Source: Rhodanobacter sp. A1T4 (GTDB lineage Bacteria > Pseudomonadota > Gammaproteobacteria > Xanthomonadales > Rhodanobacteraceae). From it: DNA of 64,000 bases. Under the pieces are notes generated by a model that saw nothing but the letters and a program-made list of their open reading frames with translations, ran no database searches and was not told where the DNA came from. This document shows, one piece after another, positions 36,724 to 47,000 of this stretch. Location of the stretch: assembly GCF_014207185.1 (NCBI RefSeq), contig NZ_JACHCP010000002.1, forward strand, positions 124,001 through 188,000, given 5' to 3'. The translations under genes and the position numbers were made by a program. Within the stretch, counting starts at the first letter, position 1; the number at the start of each line of letters is the position of its first letter.

Positions 36724-39700
36724 GGGGCCGTTGACGATGCCTCATGCATGGCGGCATGGCTGTCGATCAGGCTCGCGGATATGCTGTCACCAGATGCCAG
36801 GTAGCTGACCAGGGCAGAACTGGCTTCAGCGTGCTTTCTCCAGAAGGTTGGAGTGGCTGGCAAACCCATAAAACGCTCTTCCCAGAAAAGTGCCACGGCC
36901 AGGGCCCCCAACGCCGTCATCGGATGTGCCGCATCCGCGCGCAAATGAAAACCTGTGAGCCATTGCTGGAGCCGTTCGGCAGGCATCGGCCGCGCAAGCG
37001 CATAGCCCTGCCCCAGGTCCGCGCCCAGGATCAACGCCGCTTCAATCAATCCGCGGGTCTCAAGACCTTCCACCACCACTTCCAGATCGAGGTCGTGGCC
37101 AAGACGGATCAGTTGACGAATGAAGCGCAGAGTACGCAGGGGATCTTCCGTGACCTGCAGCACCAGGGCCTGATCGATCTTTACCCGATCGAACGGCCAC
37201 TGCCGCAGCCGGATCAGTGAGCTGTAACCCGCCCCAAGATCATCCTCGACCAGGCGCACACCGAGCTCTTTCAGCGCCTTCATGCCAGTGAGTACGCTGG
37301 GTGAAGAATCAACCGCGCCAATCGGTGACTCCAGTATTTCCAGCAGCACCGCGTCTGGCGGACAGCTGCTGGCCGCCAGCACGGTTGCCGCCATCTCGAC
37401 GTAGCGGGAATCCTCCACCGCAGCGGCGGGAATGTTCACCGAGACATCCAGCGTATGGCCAACCACCGCCAGCCGCTGGCGACACGTGGTCGCTTGTGAG
37501 AGGCCCTGGCCAAACAGCTGGACCAGCTCATCCTCGCCAAGTGCGGGAAGAAACCGCGACGGCTGCAACAAGCTGCCATCGGTATCGCGCAATCGGGCCA
37601 GTGCTTCCAGTTCGGTGACCTGCCCGTCGGCCAGCCTTACCACCGGCTGGTAATGCATCTGCAGCGCATCGGTAGTGATCATGGTGCGCCATCGTTCGCG
37701 CACGAAGAATGGCAACAGTTCGGCACCGGGCCGCGGCGGCGCCAGCCGCGATAGCGCCAAATCCAGCACGGTCTTGATCTGTTCGATAAAGGCCTGCTGA
37801 TCTTCGCTCTGAAACCCACCGGCATAGGCACTGTAGATCGTAAGCACCGCCGCTGGCGCGCGTGGCAAGGGGCACAGCGGTATGGCGACGTTGGAAATAA
37901 TCCCGAGGGATATCGACAGTTCACGCCAGCTCAGCATTGCCGGGTCGGTGGCGTAGTGAGCGCAGCGCTGCACGGTCGCTGTGCGCCACGCGCGGCCACT
38001 CGGGCCACTACCCTCGGCGCTATCGGCGTTGACAAGAATCAGTGCTGTCGCGCCGCGTGCCAACGCCCGCAGATAGCCTGCAAACACGTCGCCTGCTACC
38101 GCTTCGTGGGTGAGCTCACCCGATATGTCCGGGCGCCCTACCGTGCAGGCGAGAACTTCGTCATGCGTGGCAAGGATCTTGACTGCACCCTCGATGAGAT
38201 CCAGATAGCTTTCCGCCGACCATGCCAAAGCGTTGAGTGTGGCCAGCACCGCAACGCGGCGTCGCTGGAGCGCGCGCATGCTCTCCAGCTGCCACTGCCG
38301 CTCCAGCCCGAGCCGCTGCAGCACGATACTCAGCGGGCGAGCATCACGTTCCACGCCAGAGCCCAGTGTCGATGCCAATACCTCACGAAGCCGCTCGATC
38401 ACTTCCAGCACCCAGACTTCCTCGACGCCGCAGGCGGCATAGACCAGCCCAGCCTGCATTGCGTAACTGCGGTGATTCTCGAAACTGAGCTCAGCTTCAA
38501 AGAGCATCTGTATGTGGTTCGCCAGACGACTCTTGAACTCTTCCACACCATCGACGGGCAGCACACCAAGCAATCCAGCCATACCCTCGTGCAGCAGAAG
38601 TTCGGCGTAAAAATGCTCCATCACGCGCGGAAGCTTCGAGTCCACGGCGCTAAAACCATTCCTGAGCAGGTCACCCGCCGCGTCCCCGTAAGGCACCATG
38701 CCATGCCTGTCGAGTTCACCAGGCAACACCGTCACATGCTCCGGTGATGTGGGCAACGACCACCAGCGGCCACGTTTGCGCTTGTGCGCCTTGACCTGAT
38801 ACATCGCCTGATCCGCGCGCCGCAGCAGCTGCTCACCATTGGCATCCGCGTGAATCGGGAATAGCGCTATCCCGAGGCTGGCCGACAGCTGGAACGTCGC
38901 ATCGTCGATAACTATCGGCTGCTGCAAAGCCTCGCCCACACGCGCAAGCAAGGCGTCGAGATCCTCCTCGTGCTCCAACTGATCGAACAGCAGCACAAAC
39001 TCGTCACCACCAAGGCGCGCCACGTAATCTTCGGTTCGCAGCGCACTACGCAGGCGCGCAGCGACCCCTATCAAAAGGCTGTCGCCCATTGCATGACCAT
39101 AGCGATCGTTGATCGGTTTCAGATCGTCCAGATCCAGCAAACCCAGCGCCACCATGTAGCCGCGTCGCTTTGCTTTGGCCAGCACCTTCTCAAGATGGAA
39201 ATCCAGCGCGCGGCGATTGGGCAAACTGGTCAACGCATCATGCAATGCGAGGTAGGTTTGCCGCTGCTGCTCCTGAAACAGCGAGCGCCGCTGGCTGTGC
39301 TGACGCAGCGCAAGACCGGCCGCGTCGGCAATTTCATCGAACAATCGACGCATCTCTTCATCAAACGCGTCCGCCTCGATGGTGACCACGGCAAAAACGG
39401 CGACCGGCGTGGGCTCGCCTTGGTCATCGGAGACTGCAAACACCGGCCAGCAACCCACGGCGCCCGTCTGCGAGAGCGGAAGTTCGAGCCACGGCGCAGA
39501 GACGCCGGGATAGTCGGAGGGACGGATCAGAACGATCGGCCGGCCATGCATGAATACGCGCGTACGCGAAGGTGCATTCTCATCGGCGCTGTAACGCTCC
39601 GGCAGCGGCAGCTTGCGCATCGCCTCGGCCATCGGCCCGACCAAGGCAACCCGCTGCAGGGTTTCAGCCGCGTCGTCGGCCGCGTATACATCCACGGCGG

Positions 39701-40379
39701 CCGCACCGGCAATTTCAGCCAATGCGTGAGCGAGTGTGCGATACACCGCATCCGGATCAGGTTGTTCGAGCAGCGCACGCTGAATCGTGCGCTGCGCATC
39801 GCGATAGCGGCTCATCCGCTGGTTGCGTTCCAGCAGACCCTGGTGATCCCAGAAGCGCGCCAGCTCCTCGGCAAGCCGCTGCGCCCAGTCCAGCAGTTCG
39901 TCATTCAGCGCCAGACCATCCTCGCGGGCAAACGCGCTCAAGCTGATCTGACCACCATCGCGGGTACTCGATACCGCGACGATGTTGGAACCGAAGCCAT
40001 AGGATCTGGCGGCATCACGCCAATGCGCAAATATCGGTGCATCGATGGAGGTGATGCGGGCTCCGCCCTGGCGATACGTTGCACCTAACGGCCCCTGCCC
40101 GCCCGGTTCGTTCGCATCGACGCTGAGCCGAAGCTGCGCCACGTAGTCCGAGGCGGGCCCACCCGCAGCGACCATCTCGATCTCGAACCGATGCGGCTCA
40201 CGCCGCCCAATCCACACCAGAGGCAAATCGACAATCGATGAAAGGATGCGCGTAATCTCGACCATCGCCAGTCGACGGTCGTAGCCCGGTGCGGTATGCA
40301 ACAGCGTCAAGGTTTCTGCCACGCTTTGATAAAAGCGCTCGCGCAGTTCCCCTCGTGCCTTTTCCAGACTGGACATCAA
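36720..40379 (-). CDS. Multidomain c-di-GMP protein: GAF-GAF-GGDEF-globin-like-GAF-EAL
   Basis: A cytosolic protein of 1,219 aa likely to make and/or break cyclic di-GMP. Order: GAF-like (about 15-190), GAF-like (200-365), GGDEF (370-540) with RLGGDEF (457-461) and an RTED inhibitory site (448-451), a globin-sensor-like helical domain (about 555-690), GAF-like (710-880), EAL (890-1145), and a helical tail. EAL residues look intact: E925-A-L-A-R929, N982, D1046/D1047 in EDDLGAGYSSL, and VKID. The globin-like part has Tyr647 (GLVYAACGV) where heme-binding relatives carry the proximal His, so heme binding is doubtful. Tail and stop may be affected by a frameshift (see 36613-36723). It is divergent from recC. 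Confidence 0.88.
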   Translation of the reverse strand: MMSSLEKARGELRERFYQSVAETLTLLHTAPGYDRRLAMVEITRILSSIVDLPLVWIGRREPHRFEIEMVAAGGPASDYVAQLRLSVDANEPGGQGPLGATYRQGGARITSIDAPIFAHWRDAARSYGFGSNIVAVSSTRDGGQISLSAFAREDGLALNDELLDWAQRLAEELARFWDHQGLLERNQRMSRYRDAQRTIQRALLEQPDPDAVYRTLAHALAEIAGAAAVDVYAADDAAETLQRVALVGPMAEAMRKLPLPERYSADENAPSRTRVFMHGRPIVLIRPSDYPGVSAPWLELPLSQTGAVGCWPVFAVSDDQGEPTPVAVFAVVTIEADAFDEEMRRLFDEIADAAGLALRQHSQRRSLFQEQQRQTYLALHDALTSLPNRRALDFHLEKVLAKAKRRGYMVALGLLDLDDLKPINDRYGHAMGDSLLIGVAARLRSALRTEDYVARLGGDEFVLLFDQLEHEEDLDALLARVGEALQQPIVIDDATFQLSASLGIALFPIHADANGEQLLRRADQAMYQVKAHKRKRGRWWSLPTSPEHVTVLPGELDRHGMVPYGDAAGDLLRNGFSAVDSKLPRVMEHFYAELLLHEGMAGLLGVLPVDGVEEFKSRLANHIQMLFEAELSFENHRSYAMQAGLVYAACGVEEVWVLEVIERLREVLASTLGSGVERDARPLSIVLQRLGLERQWQLESMRALQRRRVAVLATLNALAWSAESYLDLIEGAVKILATHDEVLACTVGRPDISGELTHEAVAGDVFAGYLRALARGATALILVNADSAEGSGPSGRAWRTATVQRCAHYATDPAMLSWRELSISLGIISNVAIPLCPLPRAPAAVLTIYSAYAGGFQSEDQQAFIEQIKTVLDLALSRLAPPRPGAELLPFFVRERWRTMITTDALQMHYQPVVRLADGQVTELEALARLRDTDGSLLQPSRFLPALGEDELVQLFGQGLSQATTCRQRLAVVGHTLDVSVNIPAAAVEDSRYVEMAATVLAASSCPPDAVLLEILESPIGAVDSSPSVLTGMKALKELGVRLVEDDLGAGYSSLIRLRQWPFDRVKIDQALVLQVTEDPLRTLRFIRQLIRLGHDLDLEVVVEGLETRGLIEAALILGADLGQGYALARPMPAERLQQWLTGFHLRADAAHPMTALGALAVALFWEERFMGLPATPTFWRKHAEASSALVSYLASGDSISASLIDSHAAMHEASSTAP

Positions 40380-40577
40380 TCACCCCGCCCCTCTTACACC
40401 CGCATCGTGCCTGAATCATGAAGCGAACGTCAGTGCAATATCATGAAAGTTTACTGCGACCAGTCTTCGGCCCAAGCTCCATCCTCTCACCGTCAGCCAA
40501 CACAATCTTCAACCATGTATCGAATGCCTCGGTATCCTGTGTCCTCAGATGAGACCGACATACTCTAGGCTGGCCCC

Positions 40578-43500
40578 ATGAATGCAGATGCAGGCGGTCT
40601 GATCGTCCACCGCGGCAGCCGTACCGAGCGGCTGGCCGATGCGCTGGCACAGTATCTGGAAGCGGAGCGACCGGCCAATCCGCTCACCGCGCAAACGGTG
40701 GTCGTGGCGCATCCGGGACTCAAACGCTGGCTGCTCGGTCGTTTTGCCCATCGTGCCGGACCGAACGGTGGCCACGGCATCGCCGCCAATATCGAAATGA
40801 TCCTGCCGTGGCAATGGTTCGAGCGCGTGGCGCGACGCACGCTGGGCGACGAGGCGCTGATCGGCGGCGCGTATCGCCACGAGCTGCTGCGCTGGCGCCT
40901 GCTGATGGCGCTGCCCGCGCTAGCCTCACCGGAAGTCACCGCCTATCTGGCCGGAGACGATGCGGCGCGACGCAGCTTCCAGCTGGCTGAGTATCTGGCG
41001 GGGCTCTACACGCAATACCTGATTTACCGACCGGATTGGATCCTCGACTGGGAGCAACACCCGGGCAAGCACAACCGCGACTGGCAGGCCGCGCTGTGGC
41101 GGCAGGTGCAGCACACGATCAACCGCCCACATCGCGCGCAGCGCAGCAACGTCCTGCTCGATGCGCTGCGCAGCGAACGCAGCCACGACATCACACCGCT
41201 GCACGTGTTCGGCATCAGTCATCTACCGCCCGACGTGCTCGCGGCGCTGCAGGCCTGCGCGCTGCACCGGCCAGTGCATCTTTATTTTCCGGACCCTTGC
41301 CGCGAACACTGGGTGTATCTGCGCCGACAGCGTTTTCTGCTGGAGCGGCAGGATGATCCGGATGCGCTGTACTTCGAGGTCGGCCACCCGCTGCTGGTTG
41401 CGCTTGGCCGCATCGCGCAGGACTTCTGCCTCACGCTGGACGACTGCGAGGCCATCGACAAGCGCGACCCGCTGGACGAGGCCGAACCGCTGCCCGGCGA
41501 AACGTCGCTGCTGTCACAACTGCAATCCAGCATCCGTTGCTTGCAACCGGAGCTGGTGGGTGAGCCGATTCGCAATGCCATCGAGAACGGCACTGACGCG
41601 GCTAACGTCCTGATCGCCTTGCGCGTGGACGCCAGTTTGCGCGTGCACGCCTGCCACACACGCATGCGCGAGCTGGAGGTATTGAAAAACGCCCTGCTAC
41701 GCGCCCTGGCCGATGACCCGACCCTGCAACATCGCGACATCGTCGTCATGGCACCGGACATCAGTGCGTACGCGCCGTATCTGGCCGCCGTGTTTGGTGA
41801 GCAGGCGCAGTACCGCAGCGACCCATTGCATATCCCATGGCATCTGGCCGACGTCGGGCTGGCACGCACGCATCCGCTGATGAGCGCCTTTGCGCAAATG
41901 ATGGATCTGGCGGAGAGTCGCTTCACCGTCAGCGAAGTGCTGGACTTTCTCGACGTGCCCGCCGTGGCCCGCCGCTTCGCTATCGACCGCAGCAGCCGCG
42001 ATACGCTGGAGCGCTGGCTGCAGCGTGCGCATGTGGCGTGGGGGCTGGATGCGGCGATGAAGGCTGAAGCAGGCGCTGCAGCCACCGATGCCAATTCCTG
42101 GCAGTTCGGACTGGATCGCATGTATGCCGGACTGATCGTCGGGGAAGGCACAGACGAATCAGCCGAAGAAAGCGAGAACGATTTGGACGGCCAATCGCCC
42201 AGTGACCTTTTGCTTGACAACATCCTTCCACTCGATGGCGTCTCAGGTAGCACGGTCGAAGCCATCGGCGAGCTTGACCGTCTACTTGGCGAGCTACGAA
42301 CCATACGCCTCGCCTTCAGCGCACCGAGACCGCTGGCCGCCTGGAGTCAATGGCTGCTGGATCGCATCGACGCGCTATTCCTCACAGACATGCGCGACGA
42401 CGCCGAAAACAATGCGCTCGACACGCTGCGCCGCCTGGCCGCCAGCCTTGGCAGCCAGGCCAGCGAAGCTGGCATCAGCACGCCATTACCGTGGAGTGTG
42501 GTACGCGAAGCCATCGGTAGCGCACTGGATGCCGTGCCGGAGCGCCAGGCCTTTCTGCTCGGCGGCGTGACGTTCTGCGGACTGGTGCCACAGCGCTCGA
42601 TTCCCTTTCGTGTGGTCTGCCTGCTTGGCATGAACGAAGGCGAATTCCCGCGCCCCAGCAATGACGCCGGCCTCAACAAGATTCTCAGCCAGCCGCGGCG
42701 CGGCGATCGCGACACGCGCAGCGAGGATCGTTATCTGTTTCTCGAAGCGATGATGTCGGCGCGTGATGTCCTACACATCAGCTACATCGGTGAAGGCGTG
42801 CGCGACGGCAAACCGCGCAATCCCGCTGCACCGCTGGCCGAGTTACTGCAGTTTCTCGACGAGCAGCACGGCATCGCCGATGATGAAAAAGTCGATCGGC
42901 CGTGGCGCATCCATCATCCGCTGCAGCCGTTCGATGCGCGCTACTACGAACGCGATGCCCAGGGTAAGCCGCAGCATGATCAACGGCTGTTCTCGTACGA
43001 TCCAGCATTTCTCGCGTTGCCCTCGACAAAGAGCATCCCAAGCTTCCTTCAACTCAAGGACATTGCCGCACAACATGGCCAATCGAGCCCCGTTGCCAAC
43101 AGTGAGGTTTCACTGGCCAGCCTCAGGCGTTACTGGCGCGATCCGGTAAAGGAATACCTGCTGCGCAACAAAGGCATCAGTTTGCAGGCACTCGAAAGCA
43201 GCCGTTGGCCCGATCGCGAACCACTTGAAACAGGCGTCAGTCGGATCGAACGCGTCGAGAGCCGACTATTGTTCGATGCGCTGATTGCCGGAAAAAGTCA
43301 GTTGCCCAAAGAGCCGCCGGCATGGCTCGCCCGCTCCGGCATGCTCGCTGGCGGCGCCATCGGTATCCAAGCTTATCGTCAACTGCGCGAATCGGTGCAG
43401 GGCATGCTCGATCATGCGAAACTCTTTTTTGTCGATGGCACGGCAATAGCTGATGCACAGGTCATCGATCTGGACCTCGGCGGCATGCACCTGACCGGCA

Positions 43501-44084
43501 CCGTTGACCGCGTGTTTCATGCGGCGGCGGCTGGCCTGATGCTGTTCGACGCCAAGCCAACCGGCACAGCTGGATTGAGAGAGCTTCTAGCCTTCTATAT
43601 CGACTGGGCCGCATTGCGTCTGATGCAACGTGAAAAGCTGCAAGGCGTTCTGCTCGAGTGTTCATCCTCAGGCAACGCTGTTCAGTCAAAGCGACTTGAT
43701 CCTGTGTTGAAGCAGGGCAATGACGATCTCAGGCGCGGATTGCTCCGACTGATCGAAACGTCGCTGGCAACCGACGAGCAGCCGCTACTGTTCTTTCCCA
43801 AAACCGCCCTCGCTTACGCCAGCGGCTCGCCGAACGATCGACTGTTCAAGGCTGCCGCCGCATGGGAGGGTAGCGATCACGGCGGCATGGGCGAGCGCAA
43901 TTACGCGCCAGGCTACGCCGCACTGCTGTGTCAGGGACTGGATTTTTTCGACGAGCACAGCCCCGCTCACCGGGCCTTTGTGGAAGCCACGAAGCTGGTC
44001 TGCGACGTGCTTGATCCCATACATACGCTGCTGTTGAAGCCGCACGCCAACGAATCCGTTGACGTCAACGGAGCGGACGCATGA
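40578..44084 (+). CDS. recC: Exodeoxyribonuclease V, RecC subunit
   Basis: The RecC subunit of RecBCD; it holds the complex together and recognises Chi in the 3' strand. 1,168 aa. The N-terminus (IVHRGSRTERLADALAQYL, then VVVAHPGLKRWLLGRFA and GIAANIEMILPWQWFERV) and the later NEGEFPRP segment (CLLGMNEGEFPRPSNDAGLN) are characteristic. Helicase motifs are degenerate, as expected for RecC. The last 4 bp overlap the recB start (ATGA). The promoter should lie in the 198 bp shared with the divergent GGDEF-EAL gene. Confidence 0.93.
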   Translation: MNADAGGLIVHRGSRTERLADALAQYLEAERPANPLTAQTVVVAHPGLKRWLLGRFAHRAGPNGGHGIAANIEMILPWQWFERVARRTLGDEALIGGAYRHELLRWRLLMALPALASPEVTAYLAGDDAARRSFQLAEYLAGLYTQYLIYRPDWILDWEQHPGKHNRDWQAALWRQVQHTINRPHRAQRSNVLLDALRSERSHDITPLHVFGISHLPPDVLAALQACALHRPVHLYFPDPCREHWVYLRRQRFLLERQDDPDALYFEVGHPLLVALGRIAQDFCLTLDDCEAIDKRDPLDEAEPLPGETSLLSQLQSSIRCLQPELVGEPIRNAIENGTDAANVLIALRVDASLRVHACHTRMRELEVLKNALLRALADDPTLQHRDIVVMAPDISAYAPYLAAVFGEQAQYRSDPLHIPWHLADVGLARTHPLMSAFAQMMDLAESRFTVSEVLDFLDVPAVARRFAIDRSSRDTLERWLQRAHVAWGLDAAMKAEAGAAATDANSWQFGLDRMYAGLIVGEGTDESAEESENDLDGQSPSDLLLDNILPLDGVSGSTVEAIGELDRLLGELRTIRLAFSAPRPLAAWSQWLLDRIDALFLTDMRDDAENNALDTLRRLAASLGSQASEAGISTPLPWSVVREAIGSALDAVPERQAFLLGGVTFCGLVPQRSIPFRVVCLLGMNEGEFPRPSNDAGLNKILSQPRRGDRDTRSEDRYLFLEAMMSARDVLHISYIGEGVRDGKPRNPAAPLAELLQFLDEQHGIADDEKVDRPWRIHHPLQPFDARYYERDAQGKPQHDQRLFSYDPAFLALPSTKSIPSFLQLKDIAAQHGQSSPVANSEVSLASLRRYWRDPVKEYLLRNKGISLQALESSRWPDREPLETGVSRIERVESRLLFDALIAGKSQLPKEPPAWLARSGMLAGGAIGIQAYRQLRESVQGMLDHAKLFFVDGTAIADAQVIDLDLGGMHLTGTVDRVFHAAAAGLMLFDAKPTGTAGLRELLAFYIDWAALRLMQREKLQGVLLECSSSGNAVQSKRLDPVLKQGNDDLRRGLLRLIETSLATDEQPLLFFPKTALAYASGSPNDRLFKAAAAWEGSDHGGMGERNYAPGYAALLCQGLDFFDEHSPAHRAFVEATKLVCDVLDPIHTLLLKPHANESVDVNGADA

Positions 44085-47000
44085 TCAGCACGAGCACCAT
44101 CAATACGACAACGCCGACCGCGCTCGACTGGCAACGCATGCCGCTACACGGCCGCATCCTGATCGAGGCCAGCGCCGGCACCGGCAAGACCTGGAACATC
44201 GGCGTGATCTACTTGCGTCTTCTGCTGGAACGCGAGCTGCGCGTGGAACAGATTCTGGTTACCACGTTCACCGATGCTGCCGCGCAGGAGTTGCGCGAAC
44301 GGCTACGCCGACGGCTGATCGAAGCCGAGCGTTGGCTGCTCGATTCGACGGCGACCGACTCCGTAGCGGCGGACGATCATTCGCTGGAAAATTATCTGGC
44401 TGCACTGTGCACTGATCAGGAAAGCCGGCGGCGTGCGCTGCGAAAGATCCAGCTGGCTCGTGCCGATCTGGATCGCGCACCGGTCTCGACCATCCACGCA
44501 CTGTGCCAACGCATCCAGCGCGATTACCCGCTGGAAAGCGGCGCCGCGTTCGCCAGCGACAAACTGTTCGACGAACAACAATTACTACGCGAATGCGTCG
44601 AGGACTTCTGGCGTCGACGTTACCTGGTCGGCACCGTCGACCCGCGCGAAGCGGCGCTGCTGCTGAAGGACGGTCCGGAAAAGCTGCTTTGGGATCTGGC
44701 CGTGGTGGCGAACAGTCCGGATGCCAAAATCGAATCAGGCGGACTTGAATATCTGCAGAAAAGCATCGCGGCGCTATGCACGGAAGAAACCGCCACCGAG
44801 CTGTTGCGCCTCGCGGAAAACAAAAAGCTCTTCGCTCCCAGAGTCCGCGCCTTGTCTGGTCTGTTGAAAGATGTGGCACAGCTCCTTAAAAGTGGCGACA
44901 CCAATAGCATCGAGGATTCACTCGCAAGCCTTTTCAAAGATAAATTGGATCCTGCCAATATTGCCAAGCAGGAGTCTGCCGGGCATCCAGGGGCATTGAG
45001 CCGGCATCCGTTGATCATTGCGCTGCAGGAAATCGACTCACTGCTTTCACTGCGTATCATCTTCACCCGTGGTGCGGTGCTGGCCGATGCCGCACATGCT
45101 TGCCGCGATGAGCTTCCCCGTCGCGCGCACCAGCGTCACGTGCTGACCTTTTCGATGCTGATCGACGCGGTGTATCAGCGGCTGTGCAGTGAACCCGCTG
45201 ACAGCACGTTGGCGGACCGACTATTCGAGGCGTTTCCGGTTGCGCTGATCGACGAGTTCCAGGATACCGACCAACGCCAGTTCGCGATCTTCGACCGCAT
45301 CTATCGCGAGCGCGGCACGTTGGTGATGATCGGCGACCCCAAGCAGGCCATCTACAGTTTTCGCGGCGGCGATATCGCCGCCTATCTGCGCGCCAGCGCA
45401 CAGGCGAACCAGCGCTTTTCGCTGGCGACCAATCACCGTTCAAGCAGCGCGCTGGTCGAAGCGATGAATGCGCTGTATGGCCACACCGATGGTGGCTTCG
45501 ATCATTCGCAAATCCGCTACCAGCGCGTAAGCGCCGCCGACAAAACGAACAAGCAACCGTATACGGTGAATGGTGAAGCAGTTACACGGCCGCTGATCAT
45601 CCACGATTTTCGCGGTGACGCAATCGACAAGAAAGGCCAGCCACTGAGCAGCGCCACCGCACTCGAACCACTGGCACTGGATGACTGCGCCGATCGCATC
45701 GTCGAACTGCTCAATGATCCGCAGCACCAGATCGACGGCAAGCGCGTCTCCCCGGGCGATATCGCCGTGTTGCTTTCGACCAACACCCAAATCGTCGCCT
45801 TGCGTGCACGCCTTGTCGCGCGCGGCGTTCCATGCGTCGGCAGCGGCCGCGGCAATATTTTTGCGGGTGATGTCGCACGCGAGCTGGCGCTGATTCTTTA
45901 CGCTGTGCTCCATGCCGATGACGACAAGGCCGTGCGCGGTGCGCTGGCCACTGCCCTGCTCGGCGCGACGCTGGACCAGTTCCACGCGTGGCAAAGCGAT
46001 GCCGCAACGTTTGAACGCGAACTCGAACGCTTTGAATCATGGCGCGCGTTGATCCGCACACGCGGTGTGCTGGCTCTGATCGATGCGCTTCTCGCCGAAC
46101 GCGCGACGGTCTTGCTGGCACTGCCCGAGGGGGAGCGCGTACTCACCGACTTGCGCCATCTGGGTGAGTTGCTGGCCGCCGAGGAAAGTGGCCTGCAAGG
46201 ACTGGATGGTCTCTATGCCTGGCTGACCGAGATGCGCCAGGAAGGTAGCGACGGCGATGCGGAGGCTGCCGACGAACGCCAGCTGCGAATCGAAAGCGAT
46301 GCGCGGCGTGTGCAACTGCTTACCATCCATGCCAGCAAGGGGCTGGAGTTTCCGATCGTCTTTCTGCCATTGATCTGGCGCGTTGGCGATCGCAGCGGCA
46401 CGCGCTCACCGAGTGTGCTTCGCTATCACGACGATGCTGGCGGGCGCCGCATCGACCTCGGTTCGGCGAACTTTATCGAGCACCGGGGGCGTCATTTTCG
46501 CGAGGATCTGCAAGAACGCCTGCGCCTGCTGTACGTCGCGCTGACTCGCGCCGTCCACGCGGTCCACGTGTACTGGATCGATCGCAGCCATGGATCAAAC
46601 CCGGATAGTTTCGCCTGGCGCATTGCCGCGATCGACCCGATTGTGCTGCAGGCGCAGCAGCAACTTGGGCTTGAGCAAGGCGAAGCATCGCTGCAAACCA
46701 TGGCAGACCTGCTCCCCGGCATGATGTTGGCACCCGCCTTCGATGATGTCCCCTGTCGCTATCAAAAGCGGATGGAATCGAACAGTTCGCGTGCCACGCA
46801 AACGCCACTGCCGTGCCCACGACCGTTCCAGTGGCTGCACAGTTTCAGTGGCCTCAGCCGCTATGCCGCAGCGGCCGTGGTAATCGACGATAGCGGTGCC
46901 GCCGATGAAGTCGGTTCGGATATCGTCGAGGTCGAGGAAGAGCCACTGCTCGAAGTCGCTGACGACGCCCGACTGGTCGCGCTGTATCCGCTGCGAGGAC

